A stretch of 64,000 bases of DNA from the NCBI GenBank assembly GCA_028455995.1, contig JABELC010000005.1, forward strand, positions 620,001 through 684,000. Reading direction: 5' to 3'. The stretch comes from Scleromitrula shiraiana. Taxonomy: Eukaryota; Ascomycota; Leotiomycetes; Helotiales; Sclerotiniaceae. The notes beneath the pieces were generated by a model, which worked only from the letters and a program-made list of their open reading frames with translations, searched no databases and was not told the origin of the DNA. A program made the position numbers and the translations under genes. This document shows, piece by piece, positions 23,721 to 36,366 of the stretch (position 1 is the stretch's first letter; every line of letters begins with the position of its first letter).

Positions 23721-26113
23721 GGCTTCAAGATACCAATGAATGTGAGGAATGCTGAGGGGTGGCTTCGGAGAGATTGTGGTTCTATATCTAAAAGATGAAC
23801 ACATTGAGTTCATGATGGTGGAAAGTGGGTTGTTTTCGCACTAGATCGCACTTGCCAGTTGTAGTGCCAGAACTAGATAACCACATGAATAAATTTACGA
23901 AATTTAATCGGTTATATGCAACTCTTCAGTGATAAAATTCTCAAGATCGTAAACTAATATTGATTCCAACACCAAATTTCATTCTCTTATTCATATCTCA
24001 CAAGAACCTCAATGTCAATCTCGTAAATTACATGATCTTTACTTCTGCTTTCTTGTATTCTCTCACTTCTTCTAGTTTTGAACTTTTCATCCTGTGCTAA
24101 CCGCACTTAACTTAATTTCAGCATCCCTCTTAATCATTAAATTGCTACTTCAAGATCTGTCATTCATCGAGAACAAGAAACTAGGATTTCACATGCGCTA
24201 AACAACTCTACTACCTGTTGCAAAAATGAGCTGATATCATCTGTATTTCTAGCACCGGATGAAATCTTATTTTATCCAACTAGACAAGGATATTCTGGTA
24301 CGTTGATGAGGCAATAGGTAATTGCTAATCTTTAGAGCTACTGGACAAGAATTAATATTAATATGGGCTTAGACTAAATGGATCTCGCTATGTATAATTA
24401 ATATCCATGTTTTGGCTTCGGCATTGAAAGTTTTAGAATATGATATGTGCAATCAGAGAAGGGATTTCTGTCTCTTAACGCTTGACCTGCACGAGAAATA
24501 GTTACACTCACAGAATTTAATAGCATTGCATCCTTGGAGTTGAGATATTGTCCAAGACGACTGGGATGCATAAAGTTAGAGCAAAGTACGGGGGATGGTT
24601 AAGTAGATAGTATGGAGTCATATCTGTTCCATCATATTTCTTCAGTTGCTCCATCCAAACAAATTCAACGACTACTCAATTACGGTTGATTTATTCATTA
24701 TCTTCCATTCTACAGGAGCAATTAGACTGAAATGGAGCTTGAATAATTCCGGCGTAGAATTTCTTCTGATGTCAGCTTTTCTCTCTATATGACTGCCACA
24801 TATTTATCAGATGTTACCAAAAACAACTTTTGGAGAACATGAGGTATATTCCCCATCGAGAAACTCACTTCAGTTCAGAATCTTAAAAATTAGATGATAA
24901 TAGTTCTCGAAAAAGTTTCTAGACCCAAATTTCTTCTTCATGGATAGTGTATGGTAGAAACTATTGGTATTAGATTTTTCGCATTTTTTAAAACTACACT
25001 GCTTCTCTTGGAGAAGAGTAGGCCCTTACCACCAACACTAAATTATCACCTAGATAACACAGTAGATAGGTCATGCTATTCTTATCACAATTTTAATAGT
25101 ACATATGATATTAACTTTCTAATACTACACATATCAATTCTCAACGATAGTAAACACCTTTAACTACCAACCACAAATATTAAAAGGACAACATTCAAAC
25201 AATCTAGAACAGCAACAAAAACTAACTTACAACAAAATTCCGAAGTATTTAGAGCATGCAAACCTATCTAGTTATTCCTGAAACAATCTAGACAGATAGC
25301 ACTTCACGACTAGTCCTGGCAGAAGTATCCTCGTCTGAGTAGTTATTTGCGTGGTTAGACCAAAAGGCGGTGCTTCTCCGCGTCACCTAAATACTGACAA
25401 CCATGATTGGTTTCGAATCAACGCGTCTCGAGTATAGATATTAGATAAAGAGACTGTATGATTTACTCTCCATGATTCACTTCGCCTGAGGGGTCAAACT
25501 TGAGGCATTCACAGGAAAGTTCTTCATCTCTTGTTACTAGATGGCTAAATGTGTGGTCGTTGTATGAAGAATTTGAATGGAAAGACTCTATCTAAATGCA
25601 CTTGTTCGTATGAAAAAGTTTGATAGAAGATTTAGAAGTGTTCAGTTCGAAGTTTTATGTTGTATGATATCAAAGTTATTCTCGTGAAAAAAAGAAGCAA
25701 AAGTAGCTAATTGGTACAACGAGTATCTAGATAACAATAGATTCTAAAGCGAGCTGTTAGCTCATCATTATTATCCACTCATTACATACTCCGTTGTTAC
25801 AAGCATTGAAACTCAAATAATCATACGTTCATAATTTTAACGACCCAAATATGATTCACTCACCACAACTATTTATGCAATTAAACAGCAACTTGGGAAA
25901 TATTCACTTAACATTTTTATATTCATCCACATCACACTTCCGTATAGTGAACAGAGCCGTAGAGTAGTAGAGCCTGTACTTAAAGTAAGATAAAAAGATG
26001 AACTATGAAATATTCTTCAACTAAAAACTTACAACTTACAACATATTTTCTCCATCTTGATTTTTCTAAATCTTTACAGCCTCAAAAACACTTACCGACC
26101 TTTGCACTTTCAA
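23721..26113. other. AT-rich gene-free region after the BTB cluster
   Basis: About 2.4 kb with frequent stops in all frames, A/T-rich composition and no microsatellite of note. It could be a decayed insertion, but no terminal repeat or transposase remnant could be read. The last 60 bases before the next gene contain an acceptor-like TTTACAG at about 26073-26079, so that gene may have a leader intron. Confidence 0.45.
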
Positions 26114-27217
26114 ATGCTTACCACAGATCACCAAACCAGTGACAGGGAGAGACCTTCTTGTGATGATCGTCTCAGGGTTACTGCGAGGGCACCAAATAAA
26201 ATTCTCACCGTCGAGAACATTTCCGCTGCTTCGATGCCACGGACTCTCAATAAATCATCCGCACCCTCAAAGCCGACAACTTCAAACAAACGTTCCATTT
26301 CTACCTCAGAAGACTCTACTTCTAACTCGACAAATCGTCCACCATCCAAACGTCGCAAAACATGCAATCCTCCAGACGCTTCCATGGCTTACAAGGATAT
26401 CCCCCAAAACCTAATCCTACCATCCTCAAAACCATGCCCCAAAACAGCAACAATCATCCAGGACAGCTCACCCCTCAACCCCACCCCCACCCCCATGCAA
26501 CCCCAACCCCAAACAAACTCACTGTCCTCGCCCCCCATCTCCAACCTAGACTACCTGGTCCCCCTCACCCCCTTCGCCCACAAAACAATAACCCTCTGGA
26601 TGAAAACCCACCGCGCACTCGGAATCCGCGGCCACGAGGCCTCCTTCACCATGCTCCTCACTTCTCTCATCCCTAATTCCCTCATCCCTACTTTCATTAT
26701 CCCTAATAACAATACCCCACTGAGCGACAACACCACCCCACTAAGCGAACAGGAATTCTCACGGTTTAAACTGGTGGTGCAGAAATGCATAGCGCGGAAG
26801 AAGAAGATGATGGTTGGGAGTGGGGAGGCGGTGGTGGGGAGGGATGGGGAGGTGAGGTTTAGGGGGTGGACGGAGGGATGGGACGGGGAGGTTGGGATGT
26901 CGTTGGTGGGGGATGTGGAGGAGGAGGTGGTGGTGGATGTGCAGAATCCGTGTAACCGTCGAGATTCATCATCTAATTCCAGTAAATCCAGCCTCTCTCC
27001 ACGTTCTCCGAACTCGAAAGTTACAACGGAGAGTAGGGATAGCGATAGCGATAGCGATGAGGGGGAAGAGATTCTCGTTGTGCAGGATCCGAATGAACAA
27101 CCTACTCCGACTGATAATGCCAAGGTTTCAATCGTGGTGCCGAAGGTTTCGGAGAGTTTGCGTAATCCTTATGGCATGGCTAGCCATTCTGAATCGGGAC
27201 GGCTGGGGTTGGATTAG
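26114..27217 (+). CDS. Hypothetical Ser/Pro-rich protein
   Basis: Single open frame, 367 aa from the first ATG. An upstream in-frame TTG is rejected because splice-like signals lie between. The product is not recognised. Residues about 1-140 are Ser/Thr/Pro/Asn-rich with a basic patch (PPSKRRKTC) that could be a nuclear signal. About 150-240 are more ordered (LDYLVPLTPFAHKTITLWMKTHRALGIRGHEA in register, then FSRFKLVVQKCIARKKK). The C-terminus is acidic and Ser-rich (SRDSDSDSDEGEEILVV). The coding strand is very C-rich up to about 26760 and very G-rich from there to about 26945. It lies between the BTB array and Atp11, with no functional link evident. Confidence 0.6.
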   Translation: MLTTDHQTSDRERPSCDDRLRVTARAPNKILTVENISAASMPRTLNKSSAPSKPTTSNKRSISTSEDSTSNSTNRPPSKRRKTCNPPDASMAYKDIPQNLILPSSKPCPKTATIIQDSSPLNPTPTPMQPQPQTNSLSSPPISNLDYLVPLTPFAHKTITLWMKTHRALGIRGHEASFTMLLTSLIPNSLIPTFIIPNNNTPLSDNTTPLSEQEFSRFKLVVQKCIARKKKMMVGSGEAVVGRDGEVRFRGWTEGWDGEVGMSLVGDVEEEVVVDVQNPCNRRDSSSNSSKSSLSPRSPNSKVTTESRDSDSDSDEGEEILVVQDPNEQPTPTDNAKVSIVVPKVSESLRNPYGMASHSESGRLGLD

Positions 27218-27653
27218 TGTTGAATTGGTGGGGTGGATGGTGGGAATATTTATTCGTATTGTGTTTAGGTTTCGAATAAACTTCGATAAACTAGCTTGTG
27301 TGATTTAGATCCCCTTTTTTTGAAGAATAGTAATGGACCTCGATTGCAAGATACTCGTATCAGTAATATATGACCGAGTGCAACAATGGTATATGTGAAG
27401 CTCATATCTGAAAATGTGCTTCTATTTTCTACTTCAATATTCTGTCGCGTGACTTGCTTGACTTAGCATTTAATAAATACAAAACTGCAAGTCCTTAAAT
27501 CACTGCTCATACTAAGCTGATTGAGGAGAAAAAGCAAGGAACAGATACATCTTATTCATACAATAACATCCCATATACAGAAACCAGATAACTTCTGAGT
27601 TTCGGATCTAATAACAAGCTGCACAAAATACACCTCTACCTCCACCTCCCCAT
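27218..27653. other. Convergent intergenic region
   Basis: A 430-bp gap between the 3' ends of the hypothetical gene and atp11, probably just two 3' UTRs. Nothing else is seen. Confidence 0.45.
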
Positions 27654-28647
27654 CTAAATAATCTTCTCCGCCTCCTCCACCAACTCCTCCACCCTAAACT
27701 CCGGATCCCCCCTCCCAAAAAGCTCCAACAACCTCCTCCTCTCCCTATTCTCCACCCCCACCACTCCATAAAACTTCTGCAAACACATAACCAACCACTT
27801 CGCCTCATCCACACTCACGCCCCTCCCCTCAACAACCTGTCCCTGCAACAACACCAGCTCCTTGTCCCCCGCCAGCTCAAGATGATGCGTAATCGTCGTA
27901 TGCGGCTGACTGAACTCACCCCTCAGTTTGAATTCCGCAAGATGCGTAAAGAGTACCGTGACCGTGTTTTCGGCCGGGAATGTCCACTGCAGGAGGTGGA
28001 TTTCTGCGCCCTGGCCTTCTTTGGGCAGGGGCAAGATGAAATGGGGGTATTTCTTTGCGGTGGCTTCGATGACTTTATAGGCGGAGAGGGGGATAACGGC
28101 GCAGAGGGATTGGGCGTCGTTGATGTGGCGGAGACGCCAGATGGCTTCGATTTCTTTTTGGGGGAGGGCACGTGTTTTTTCGAGGTCGAGGTAGGAGGAT
28201 AGAGTTTTCATTCCGGGATTAGATGATGGTGTTTTCTCGGTTGGAATCTGGGGTGGTGGAGGTGGGGGTGGGAATGGTGATGATGATGAGGTTGGCGATT
28301 GGGGTGGTGTGGGTGGTGCATTGATAGGAGGGATGGGAACTGTAGCTTTCTTTTTCAGATGCTCAATTTTCTCCTTATACACCTCTTTTAGTTCACCAAC
28401 ATCACGTACTCCTTCCCTATCAAACGTTTTAGTTACAGATAAAAGAAACATGACATCATCTCCTCACTCACTCCTTTGCCTTTTTTTCAAGTTTCTCCCT
28501 GTACTTATCCAGCACTCTATCTGATTGCTGAGTGGCCAGAAACCGTATATCATGCACTTGAGCCCATCTCTTTTGGGAAGATGCCCGCAAATAAGGAGCT
28601 GCACCAGAGACGATACGTCGAAGAGCAAGAGATCGAACACTTGCCAT
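27654..28647 (-). CDS. atp11: F1-ATPase assembly chaperone Atp11
   Basis: Model complement(join(27654..28416,28472..28647)), 312 aa. Atp11 binds free F1 beta subunits in the mitochondrial matrix and keeps them competent for assembly. The N-terminus is a basic, Ser/Arg-rich presequence (MASVRSLALRRIVSGAAPYL) followed by RVLDKYREKLEKKAKEEG. The intron (GTGAGT...GATAG, with a CTAAC branch site) restores the frame at AKE/EGVRDV. A Pro-rich linker with a poly-Pro run precedes the conserved domain: SYLDLEKTRALPQKEIEAIW, YKVIEATAKKYPHFILPLP, EIHLLQWTFP, TVLFTHLAEFKLRGEF. The C-terminal MCLQKFYG is also typical. Length fits the family apart from the Pro-rich spacer. Confidence 0.93.
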
Positions 28648-29087
28648 AATTGTGGTTAATGATGACTCCTTGGTTTTAGTGATGATCAAAATCATTTATA
28701 TCGATGCTTGAGGTGAAAACTATTTGCGGATTGAGTCGGCCGCTTCCGTATCCGCTTCCGAGAATATCCCGGTTATGATCACGACTGTGACAACCGTGAC
28801 ACCCGGGCTCGAGCCGGGACAACTACGTTTAGTCGGTATTTATAAATATATCTTGGAAGTTCATGTTTCAAAGGGCAGGGACTGGATTGTATTCCAAAAG
28901 GGGCGGTTCTCTTATTCTCCTATTTCGCACTGATATGAAAGGAAGGAAGATGATCAAGTAAGCCTATCCTTATCAGTATCAAGCACCACACTTCGGTTTC
29001 AAAATAGAACATTCTCAACTATTATCGAATAAATCCCCCTTAGAACACAATTCCTCTAAAACTACAAAACAAGTTCTCTCCCCCTAT
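28648..29087. other. Promoter of atp11 and 3' region of the ligase gene
   Basis: A 440-bp gap between tandem minus-strand genes. It contains a CCCGGGCTCGAGCCGGG near-perfect palindrome at about 28802-28818, which may be a regulator-binding site or chance. No gene is seen. Confidence 0.4.
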
Positions 29088-30931
29088 CTATAACTTAGCC
29101 TTCTCACCCTCCTTCTTCGCCTGCTCCTTCAACACCCTTCTCAAAATCTTCCCACTAGCACTCTTAGGAATTTCATCCACAAACTTAACACCCCCCCTCA
29201 ACCTCTTATGATTCGCAACCTTCGCCTGTAACCAAGCCATAATCTTCTTTTCCGTTTCCTTGCTACCCTCGACTCCTTTCTTCGGAACAACATATGCTCT
29301 TGGGACTTCCGTCGCTTGTTCTTTATCGTCGATTCCGATTACTGCAACATCGTCGATATCCTCGTGAGATGCTAAGAGACCTTCGAGTTCGGCTGGGGGA
29401 ACTTGGAAGCCTTTGTATTTGATCAATTCCTTGACGCGGTCCGTGATGTAAAAATTACCATCCTTGTCCTGGAATCCAACATCACCGGTCTTAAAATATC
29501 CATCATCCGTGAGGGCATTCTTAGTACCCTCTGGATTATTAAGATATCCTAGGAAAACATTGGGACCCTTGATCCAAAGTTCACCAACTTCACCTGCTGG
29601 AACCTCTTTTCCTTCAGCATTCACATACTTTGCTATCTGATTAGGTAACAATCGCCCAACAGAACCTGGAAGCTTATCCCAATCATCCCAAAGTTGCGTG
29701 TGTGTTGTTGGACTAGTTTCACTAAGACCATATCCTTGTTTAATAGGTACTTTGAGGCGTGCATATACCGTATCAACGAGCTCCTTTGTTAAGGGCGCTG
29801 CACCAGAATTCAACATTCTCAGGGAAGACAAATCATACTTTGCGACGATAGGATGTTTTGCAAGCAAAAGAACGATCGGAGGAACCACCATGCCAAACGT
29901 AATGTTGTGTTTTTGGATGTTATCGCAGAATTTCTCCAAATCAAATTTCGACATCACAACGCACTCGACTCCTCGAAAAGTTGTGTAATGAATGATACAT
30001 GTCAAGCCCTAAGAATGATCAGCTAAGATCGATAGCATTTCGAGCATAAGAACTTACGTAAATGTGGAAGAACGGAAGAGTTGCAATAACTTTATCACCT
30101 TTACCATCCTTCCCACCATCCCAAGTCATTTCATTCTCAGAAACATCCAACATAAGTGTATTCGCAACGATATTCCTATGCGAAAGCATAACACCCTACC
30201 GAAAAAAAAAAGAGTTAGTCCCCATAACCACAAAAAAAGTCCAGAAAATACAAACCTTCGGATGACCCGTCGTGCCACTGGAATAAACCAAAAAAGCAAT
30301 ATCCCCCGGCTTCGACTTCGTCCTCCGAAACCTACTCGTCCCCGCAAAATTCCTCACACTCGTAAAATGCTTAAACCTCGCACTCTCATCCCTCTCATCG
30401 CCGACCAAAATAATGCGATCCTCAGGTATACCCACCCTCCCACACGCCTCCCTCGCCTCCTTCAAAAACGGTTTCTGTGTAACCAGTCCCTTGGCCCCCG
30501 AATCCTTCAGCTGAAAAGTCAATTCATCGACAGTGTATCCCGGATTCGCGGGCGAGACGATTCCGCCCGCCCAGTGCGTTCCCCATAGGACGGCGGGCGT
30601 GTCAATGCAGTTTGGGGTGTAGAGGGCTAGGACATCGCCCTTTTGCCATTCCCAGGTTGATTTTAGTCCTTTGCCGAATTCTATGGCTGTTGATTGGAGT
30701 TGTGCGAATGTGTAACATCTGGAGGTTTCAGCATCGGTGAAGATTGCTATATTATATCAAAAGTCAATGAATGTTCTGAGAAGGTGAGTTGATGGGATGT
30801 GCTGATAAATATTATTATAGCTAGTACTTACCTTTATTATCCGGAAACGGTCTATCTTTCCTCTCGAATAGAAATGTCCATAGATCTATATCAGGAATGT
30901 CAATGTTGGGATATGTTGATGCTGTAGGCAT
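29088..30931 (-). CDS. 4-coumarate-CoA ligase-like acyl-CoA synthetase, probably peroxisomal
   Basis: Model complement(join(29088..30008,30058..30195,30256..30746,30832..30931)), 549 aa. The ANL-superfamily enzyme activates a carboxylate with ATP and CoA. The P-loop motif YSSGTTGHPKGVMLSH lies near residues 188-203, NSGAAPLTKELVD and QGYGLSETSP follow, and the C-terminal hinge GYFKTGDVG and DRVKELIKYKGFQV precede the catalytic lysine in PKSASGKILRR. The protein ends in Ala-Lys-Leu, a type 1 peroxisomal signal, so a role in peroxisomal acyl or aryl-acid activation is likely. Its substrate cannot be told; fungal members of this subgroup act on fatty, cinnamic or secondary-metabolite acids. All three introns have GT...AG ends and restore the frame. 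Confidence 0.92.
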
Positions 30932-32810
30932 ATTGACCACGAAAGGGAAGATAGATAGATAGATAGATAGAGTATTCAGTAACTTAGAATTGAAATCCAA
31001 AGATCATAAAAAGTTGTTTGATTCATACAGTAAAAAAGAAATATGTACACAAAGAGATCTAAATACCTGTCTTATCTTCGAAAGGGGGCTGAGCGAAAGG
31101 GAGGAGGAATTATTAATTGATGAGAAAGTGTAGGAGCGGGGGCGGAATTAATTTGCGAGCTAGCGAGACTATGTGCTAGTAAGCCTGTAAGCTACCATTT
31201 GTTGGCTGGGGAAATTCGATAAGCATGCCCCACACGCAACCCTCACCTCCACAAAATTCAACGGGGTAGCGTACTCAATCAACCTTGGAAGTAGCGGCTT
31301 AATGATTGTATGCCTCGGCTCGGTAGGCAGGATTAACCGAGGAGCCGAATTTAAGTGTAATGCTTGGAGGTCGGGTTTATGTCGTCTAGAACTAGTTTTA
31401 GTACTGGTAAGAAAGACTACTGGAGAGATTATACGAATGAGTCGTGTGATTTATAGTTTTCTGGTGGGTGATGGGGAATTTACATGTTATATTGCTTATA
31501 TATGTTATCATCGTTGAAACTATCAATTCAAGAAGGTATGCATTCACTCTGCATGTCAACTAGTTCTAGCATTGTCGCATATATTCCATATAAATATTAT
31601 AACTTGACATGCATACATGCACATTTCATAGCAAGTAAATCTAAATTAAGGGTATAACAGAGCTGTAGATTCACGAATAAACTATCTAAAAACGTGAGGC
31701 TGGCACTCCCAAACAGGCTAGATAGACCATTCCACCACATCGAACTCCGTTACCCAGATTAATATCTTTTTTTCGAGGGGTGAACAGAAAGTGTGAGCTC
31801 GCACCACAAAGGACAATCAAAAAACACCCCAACTTCAAATGTCAAGGGATTTGTCATACGCCTAACTCTGAGGTCTTACAATGACAAAACTTGACCTTAT
31901 CTTCCAGGTTTTCCAAGCTCGTCCTCAAGGAGAAACTCGGATGGGTTATGCCCGCCAGATCCATTCATTAGGTTCTAAGTTATCCATATCCAGTCAAACT
32001 TTTGGACTGCCCCTGAATTGCATCATATCAGATTGCAAATTCATCCCGGGATGGGGTGAACACTTCAATGCCGTGCTTTTCACGCGCAAATTCGTAGTGT
32101 CAGACTGATACTTCTACCTTCAAATGATATGATACTGGCGCTTACTACCCAGAGGCAACGGGCGGGTTCATTCCGGCCCTTTGGCACTTCTCTTTTGAGA
32201 AGGCATGCTACAGGTTGTGGCTTCACCAGACAAGCTAGACCACAAAAAGACCTGTCAGCATCCTCTCTGTGTTCGTAACATGTGGACAGGATCTAAAATT
32301 GAGCGGCTTGAGTTTTGAGACTACTTGACATAGACTCAGGGAAGACGTGACCATCCCACTCAACGGTCTCCTGCCGTTCCGAAATATGCGTTTTCGTGTA
32401 CCGGGTCCATGGACTGTACAATCGGTAAATCTTCCTGGGCCGAGTCCCAGATGCTGGCTTCGGAGCAAAGTCGACTCAATGAGCCGCTTACTATCACGCT
32501 TAGTCTCCTTCAGAAAAGATCCCACATATTTTGGTCACAGTTCCTGGGCGTGACGCCGTCCGATGATAATCATGGGATTGCGCCACGTCCCGAACTGTCG
32601 GGTATTTAGACAGACTCTTAACACCCTCTTGTACCTCTCAATCCGCCTGTCCAACCATGACGAACACACATCTAGGCCTTTTCATGTCCTGCCCAGGACA
32701 ATGATCACTCATTTGGTGCTTTGCTAGAATTTGGCATGTTGTAGCAATGATCAACACAGACTTAGGGTCTGTGGTTTATGACTGGTAGCAAATCCTTCCG
32801 AGACCCAAAT
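30932..32810. other. Gene-poor region between ligase and Zn2Cys6 genes
   Basis: About 1.9 kb. It starts with an (ATAG)n microsatellite at 30951-30971 just upstream of the ligase start. Between 31880 and 32610 the sequence is less AT-rich and carries short frames on both strands (up to 96 aa) that lack recognisable domains, splice context or codon periodicity I can trust. I call no gene there. Confidence 0.45.
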
Positions 32811-35422
32811 CTAGCCAAAGAATTCACCGCCAACGAGGGTTTCCCAAGGTTTTCCTGTTTCCCATACTTTCTCCATCAGTTTCCGTGCTTTATGTACGTT
32901 GGCCATGCCAAATCTCTCAACTCTGTTAATACGCTCTAAAACATCAGATCTTTGCTTCTTATCCTGAATATCGCACCCAGCAGTAAACATGGGGAAGAGA
33001 AGGCATGCCTCAGCACTACTTCCTTTCCTTACTTTATTGAGAGATCCAAGTATCTCACTAACGGCATTCTGTACATCTTCATGGGTTGAAGGTTTCCCAA
33101 GTATTCTTCTATGAAGATGTACCAGTCCCGCAGAATGAAAAGCTTCGTTGGTTGCGGTAACTTCGAGAGTATCCCACTGATATTCTACTTCGGATTTCGA
33201 TCGCATATGGGTGCACGGTTTTGCTCTCTGTCGGCGTGATTCGATGAGATCCGACTCTAGTTTCTGCGCACGAGATACAACATCGCTAGGAGGCTGCCAA
33301 TCAGACTGAATAGTTGCATCAGGCTGTATACGTTGGCCATCGCACTGTCGAGCAAGAGTAGCTACCTTGGCTAAGATACGAATACAACGACTGGTGAAAC
33401 CAAGAATACAATCGATTTGATAGTCACCAGTTTCGTTCTCAATACCATAGTCCAAGATCCAGGTAGAAGAAGTATTCTGGCCCCCACCCAAACTCCCAAG
33501 AACATCTAGATACGCGAACCAACTCCAGAGAAAGGATGAAACTTTATCTTTACGCGATATAGTTTGCATCTGATGTGGGCCCCCTCTGGCAGCTACCATT
33601 TGTCGTGCAAGTTCAAGGTGTTTCTGCCACGGTACAGCGACACCGAATGCCTTCGGAGATATAATTTCCAGGGATGCAAGCATTATCACTGTCGCAAGAT
33701 TCGCGTCTGATATAATTTTGTTCGGGTCATTAAGAGCGTGTCTGAGGTTGGGAAAGATATCCTTCACCCAGAGTGCTATCCTAGTTGCAGGTTCGGGTTG
33801 TTTCAGAAGTCTTGCTCGATGCGAAGCTGAATATGCGAGTAAAAGATGCAAAAGATCATCGTCTCGAACAGCCATTTGAGGCAGAATACTCCGGAACGGG
33901 TTTGACGAACAGTTATGGGGAATTAGACAATCTGCGGTATGGTTGAGAAAATGATGCTAGGTTATATTAGTTGTGTGATTGTCTAAAATTAAGTCGAACG
34001 TTCTTACAAAATACTACATTCACGTCAGCAAGATTCTTATCAGGATTCACCGTAAAACGTACCAGTAAATTCATAGGATTTTCGAGTAACTTTGTAGGAA
34101 GTGGTTCTAGGGCGCGAGGTATACAAATTGGGACTGGTTTGTTGTAATACCCCACGTCCAATGCTGTATCATTGCTTTCCATACCAAATCCAAACTCCAT
34201 CGGGAATATATCATCAAAAATAATTTCTTCACTATGCTTTGGTGCTGCAGGGGAGGACCCCGATGTTGCATTGGCATCGTCATTTATTCCAATATCGAGA
34301 TCTACGAATCCTCGATCGATGCCCCATGTCTCAGTATCCTGATATACATCGTGTGAGTTAGGTGACCAAGAATGATTCGAGAGTTGCAGGTCTGGCGAGG
34401 TGCCGGTAGGGCATTCTGACAGTGATGTTTCTGGCGGTCCAGACAATAATGAATTAACAGACAACCGTCGTAGATGGTGACCTTGACTCTGTGAAATCGA
34501 TTTTGCTTTACCAGAGATGATTGTAGTTGCAATTAATCTTCCAGTTTCGTCGCTGTAATCTGGCATGGATGGAGGAAGCATCCGAACCTGGGAGGAAGCA
34601 TTTCCATGCCGAGCGCGTTTTGAAGGCCTATCAAAGGCAAACAAATCCCCAGAGGTGCCGTTACCACTGCCATGAAGTGGTGGTGTTGAAGCTGGACTTT
34701 CGGTGGATTGAAGCGTTGCACTCCTGTTCGAGACAGAATCAGCACCTGGACTTGCAACATAAGAGTCTGACTCATCCACAGTTTGTGTATGGGTGAATGT
34801 TTGCATGTCTAATGGTTGATGTGAAAAAGAAGGCAGAGCCCCACCAGGTTGATGTCGTTCAAAACTCTGAGGATATTGCTGATCTGGTCGCGCATAGCCA
34901 TTATTGAAACCATGCAGGAAAGCTGAAGTCGGTGAGTAATCTTGCCTCATTAATGCTGGATCAATCATCGATGTCTCAGTCGTTTGTGTCGAGTATTCGA
35001 AGTTTTGTCCATCTTGCCCAGATAGATATTCGGGAGTATGTGGAAAGGTTTGAAAGCTTGGGGCGGGTCCAGCAAAGTTGCCGGTTGCATTTCTCAAGGA
35101 TGTGTTCGTATGGTTAGAAGCGATGAAGTTATCCTGACCGTTTGAAGCATCCTGCACTTTCTTCTTCCCTCTACCATCCCAATTTAATCGAATACTATAG
35201 TCGCATGCCTCGTTTTGTTTTGAGCAGTTGACACAAGTGGGACGGGCTTCATCACATTTTACTTTTCGTGCTTTGCAAGGCCTTTAAATAATCCATTCAA
35301 TATTAGCCAGAACTCAATATCGATCGATGACCTCATCATGATTTAACCATGGATACATACCAACAACCATTACGGCTTCTTTTCTTTGGCTCTGGAGCAC
35401 CAACCTTTTTAGGTCGTGGCAT
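32811..35422 (-). CDS. Zn2Cys6 transcription factor with fungal_trans_2-type domain
   Basis: Model complement(join(32811..33956,34008..34013,34063..35281,35361..35422)), 810 aa. The binuclear zinc cluster is exact: Cys20, 23, 30, 37, 40 and 47, spread over the first intron (NGC-W/PCKARKVKC). A basic stretch (DGRGKKK) follows, then about 370 disordered Ser/Gln/Asn-rich residues. The C-terminal regulatory domain starts at ENPMNLL-YF-HHFLNHTADCL and includes NPFRSILPQMA, LLLAYSASHRARLL, ATVIMLASLEIISP and DKVSSFLWSWFAYLDVLGS. The Tyr-Phe pair comes from a 6-nt micro-exon (TATTTT, 34008-34013) flanked by a GTAG acceptor and a GTAAGA donor. Without it the reading frame runs out at a stop. The regulated pathway is unknown; no adjacent target cluster is evident. 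Confidence 0.88.
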
Positions 35423-36366
35423 ATTGCTAACACGTTGACCTGGCTTTAAGGAATGAATGGAATGAATGGATGAATGGATGGATGAATAAACTTCATTAGC
35501 CTAAACCACAAGGTGTTTTCAAAAAGAATAGAAAGATTTTTTAATTTGAGAAATCGAGATAGAGATAGGACTGTCAATGACAAATTCATGGGTATTGAAT
35601 CTATTGACATATCGAAGTAATCCATCAATATAATAAATAATAAGTTTATAAGAAAGCTATAACGATAAGTAATAAAATGGGTATGAAATATAAAGAGAGT
35701 GAATAATAATAAATTAGAACTAATAATAAGATGATGAATTGTTTATACAATAATTTAAAGATAAAAGATAAAAGATAAAAGAAGAGAAGATATGAAGTTA
35801 AAGTGGTATAAACAATAAGAATAATAATAAGTATCTATTATCTATTATTTATTATTTATTATTTATTATTTATTATCTTACTATTATCTTATTATCTTAT
35901 TATTAGCAATAATAGAAGAAGAGTAAATAATAATAATAATAATAATAACAATAAATTAAGAGAAGAGATATCGGTACTCCGTAGAATTCCGTAAATCATG
36001 TAGAAAGCTTGAAAAGTGGGAAAGATTATGGGAAGTACAAAAAGGTGGAGATGAGATGGAGAGAAGCTTTAAATTTGGCAGGCAGCCTTACCTAATGTGA
36101 TAATGCGATAAGGCGATAAGGCGATGAGGCGATAAGACTATAGATGTAGATGATTACTGGATTGCACAAGAGCATTTCCGTATATTAAGTATTATTAAGC
36201 TCACCTTAAGCTTCATACATATATTAGTAATATCGATCCATCACAATTCACAATGTAAACAGAGAGAAAGTAATCACTCAAAATATTCTAATAAATCATA
36301 AGTAATAAGTACAGAGTATAATTACATATGAATCCCCAAGTATCGTCCTCCCCAACCCCCTACACC
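35423..36366. repeat. AT-rich promoter with microsatellites
   Basis: Upstream region of the Zn2Cys6 gene and 3' region of the cyclophilin gene. It holds TGAATGGA-type repeats at about 35450-35486, a long ATT/ATC block at about 35833-35905, an (AAT)n tract at about 35926-35948 and three to four copies of GCGATAAG at about 36104-36136. No gene is seen. Confidence 0.55.

Noticed and set aside
23721..26113. Possible decayed transposon in AT-rich DNA
   Set aside because: No terminal repeats, target duplication or transposase-like residues could be read.
26551..27123. 190-codon minus-strand frame antisense to the hypothetical gene
   Set aside because: A shadow of the skewed plus-strand coding sequence; Ser/Leu runs only.
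31881..32609. Short frames on both strands in a GC-richer patch
   Set aside because: No domain, no homologous motif and competing frames on opposite strands; evidence is insufficient for a gene.
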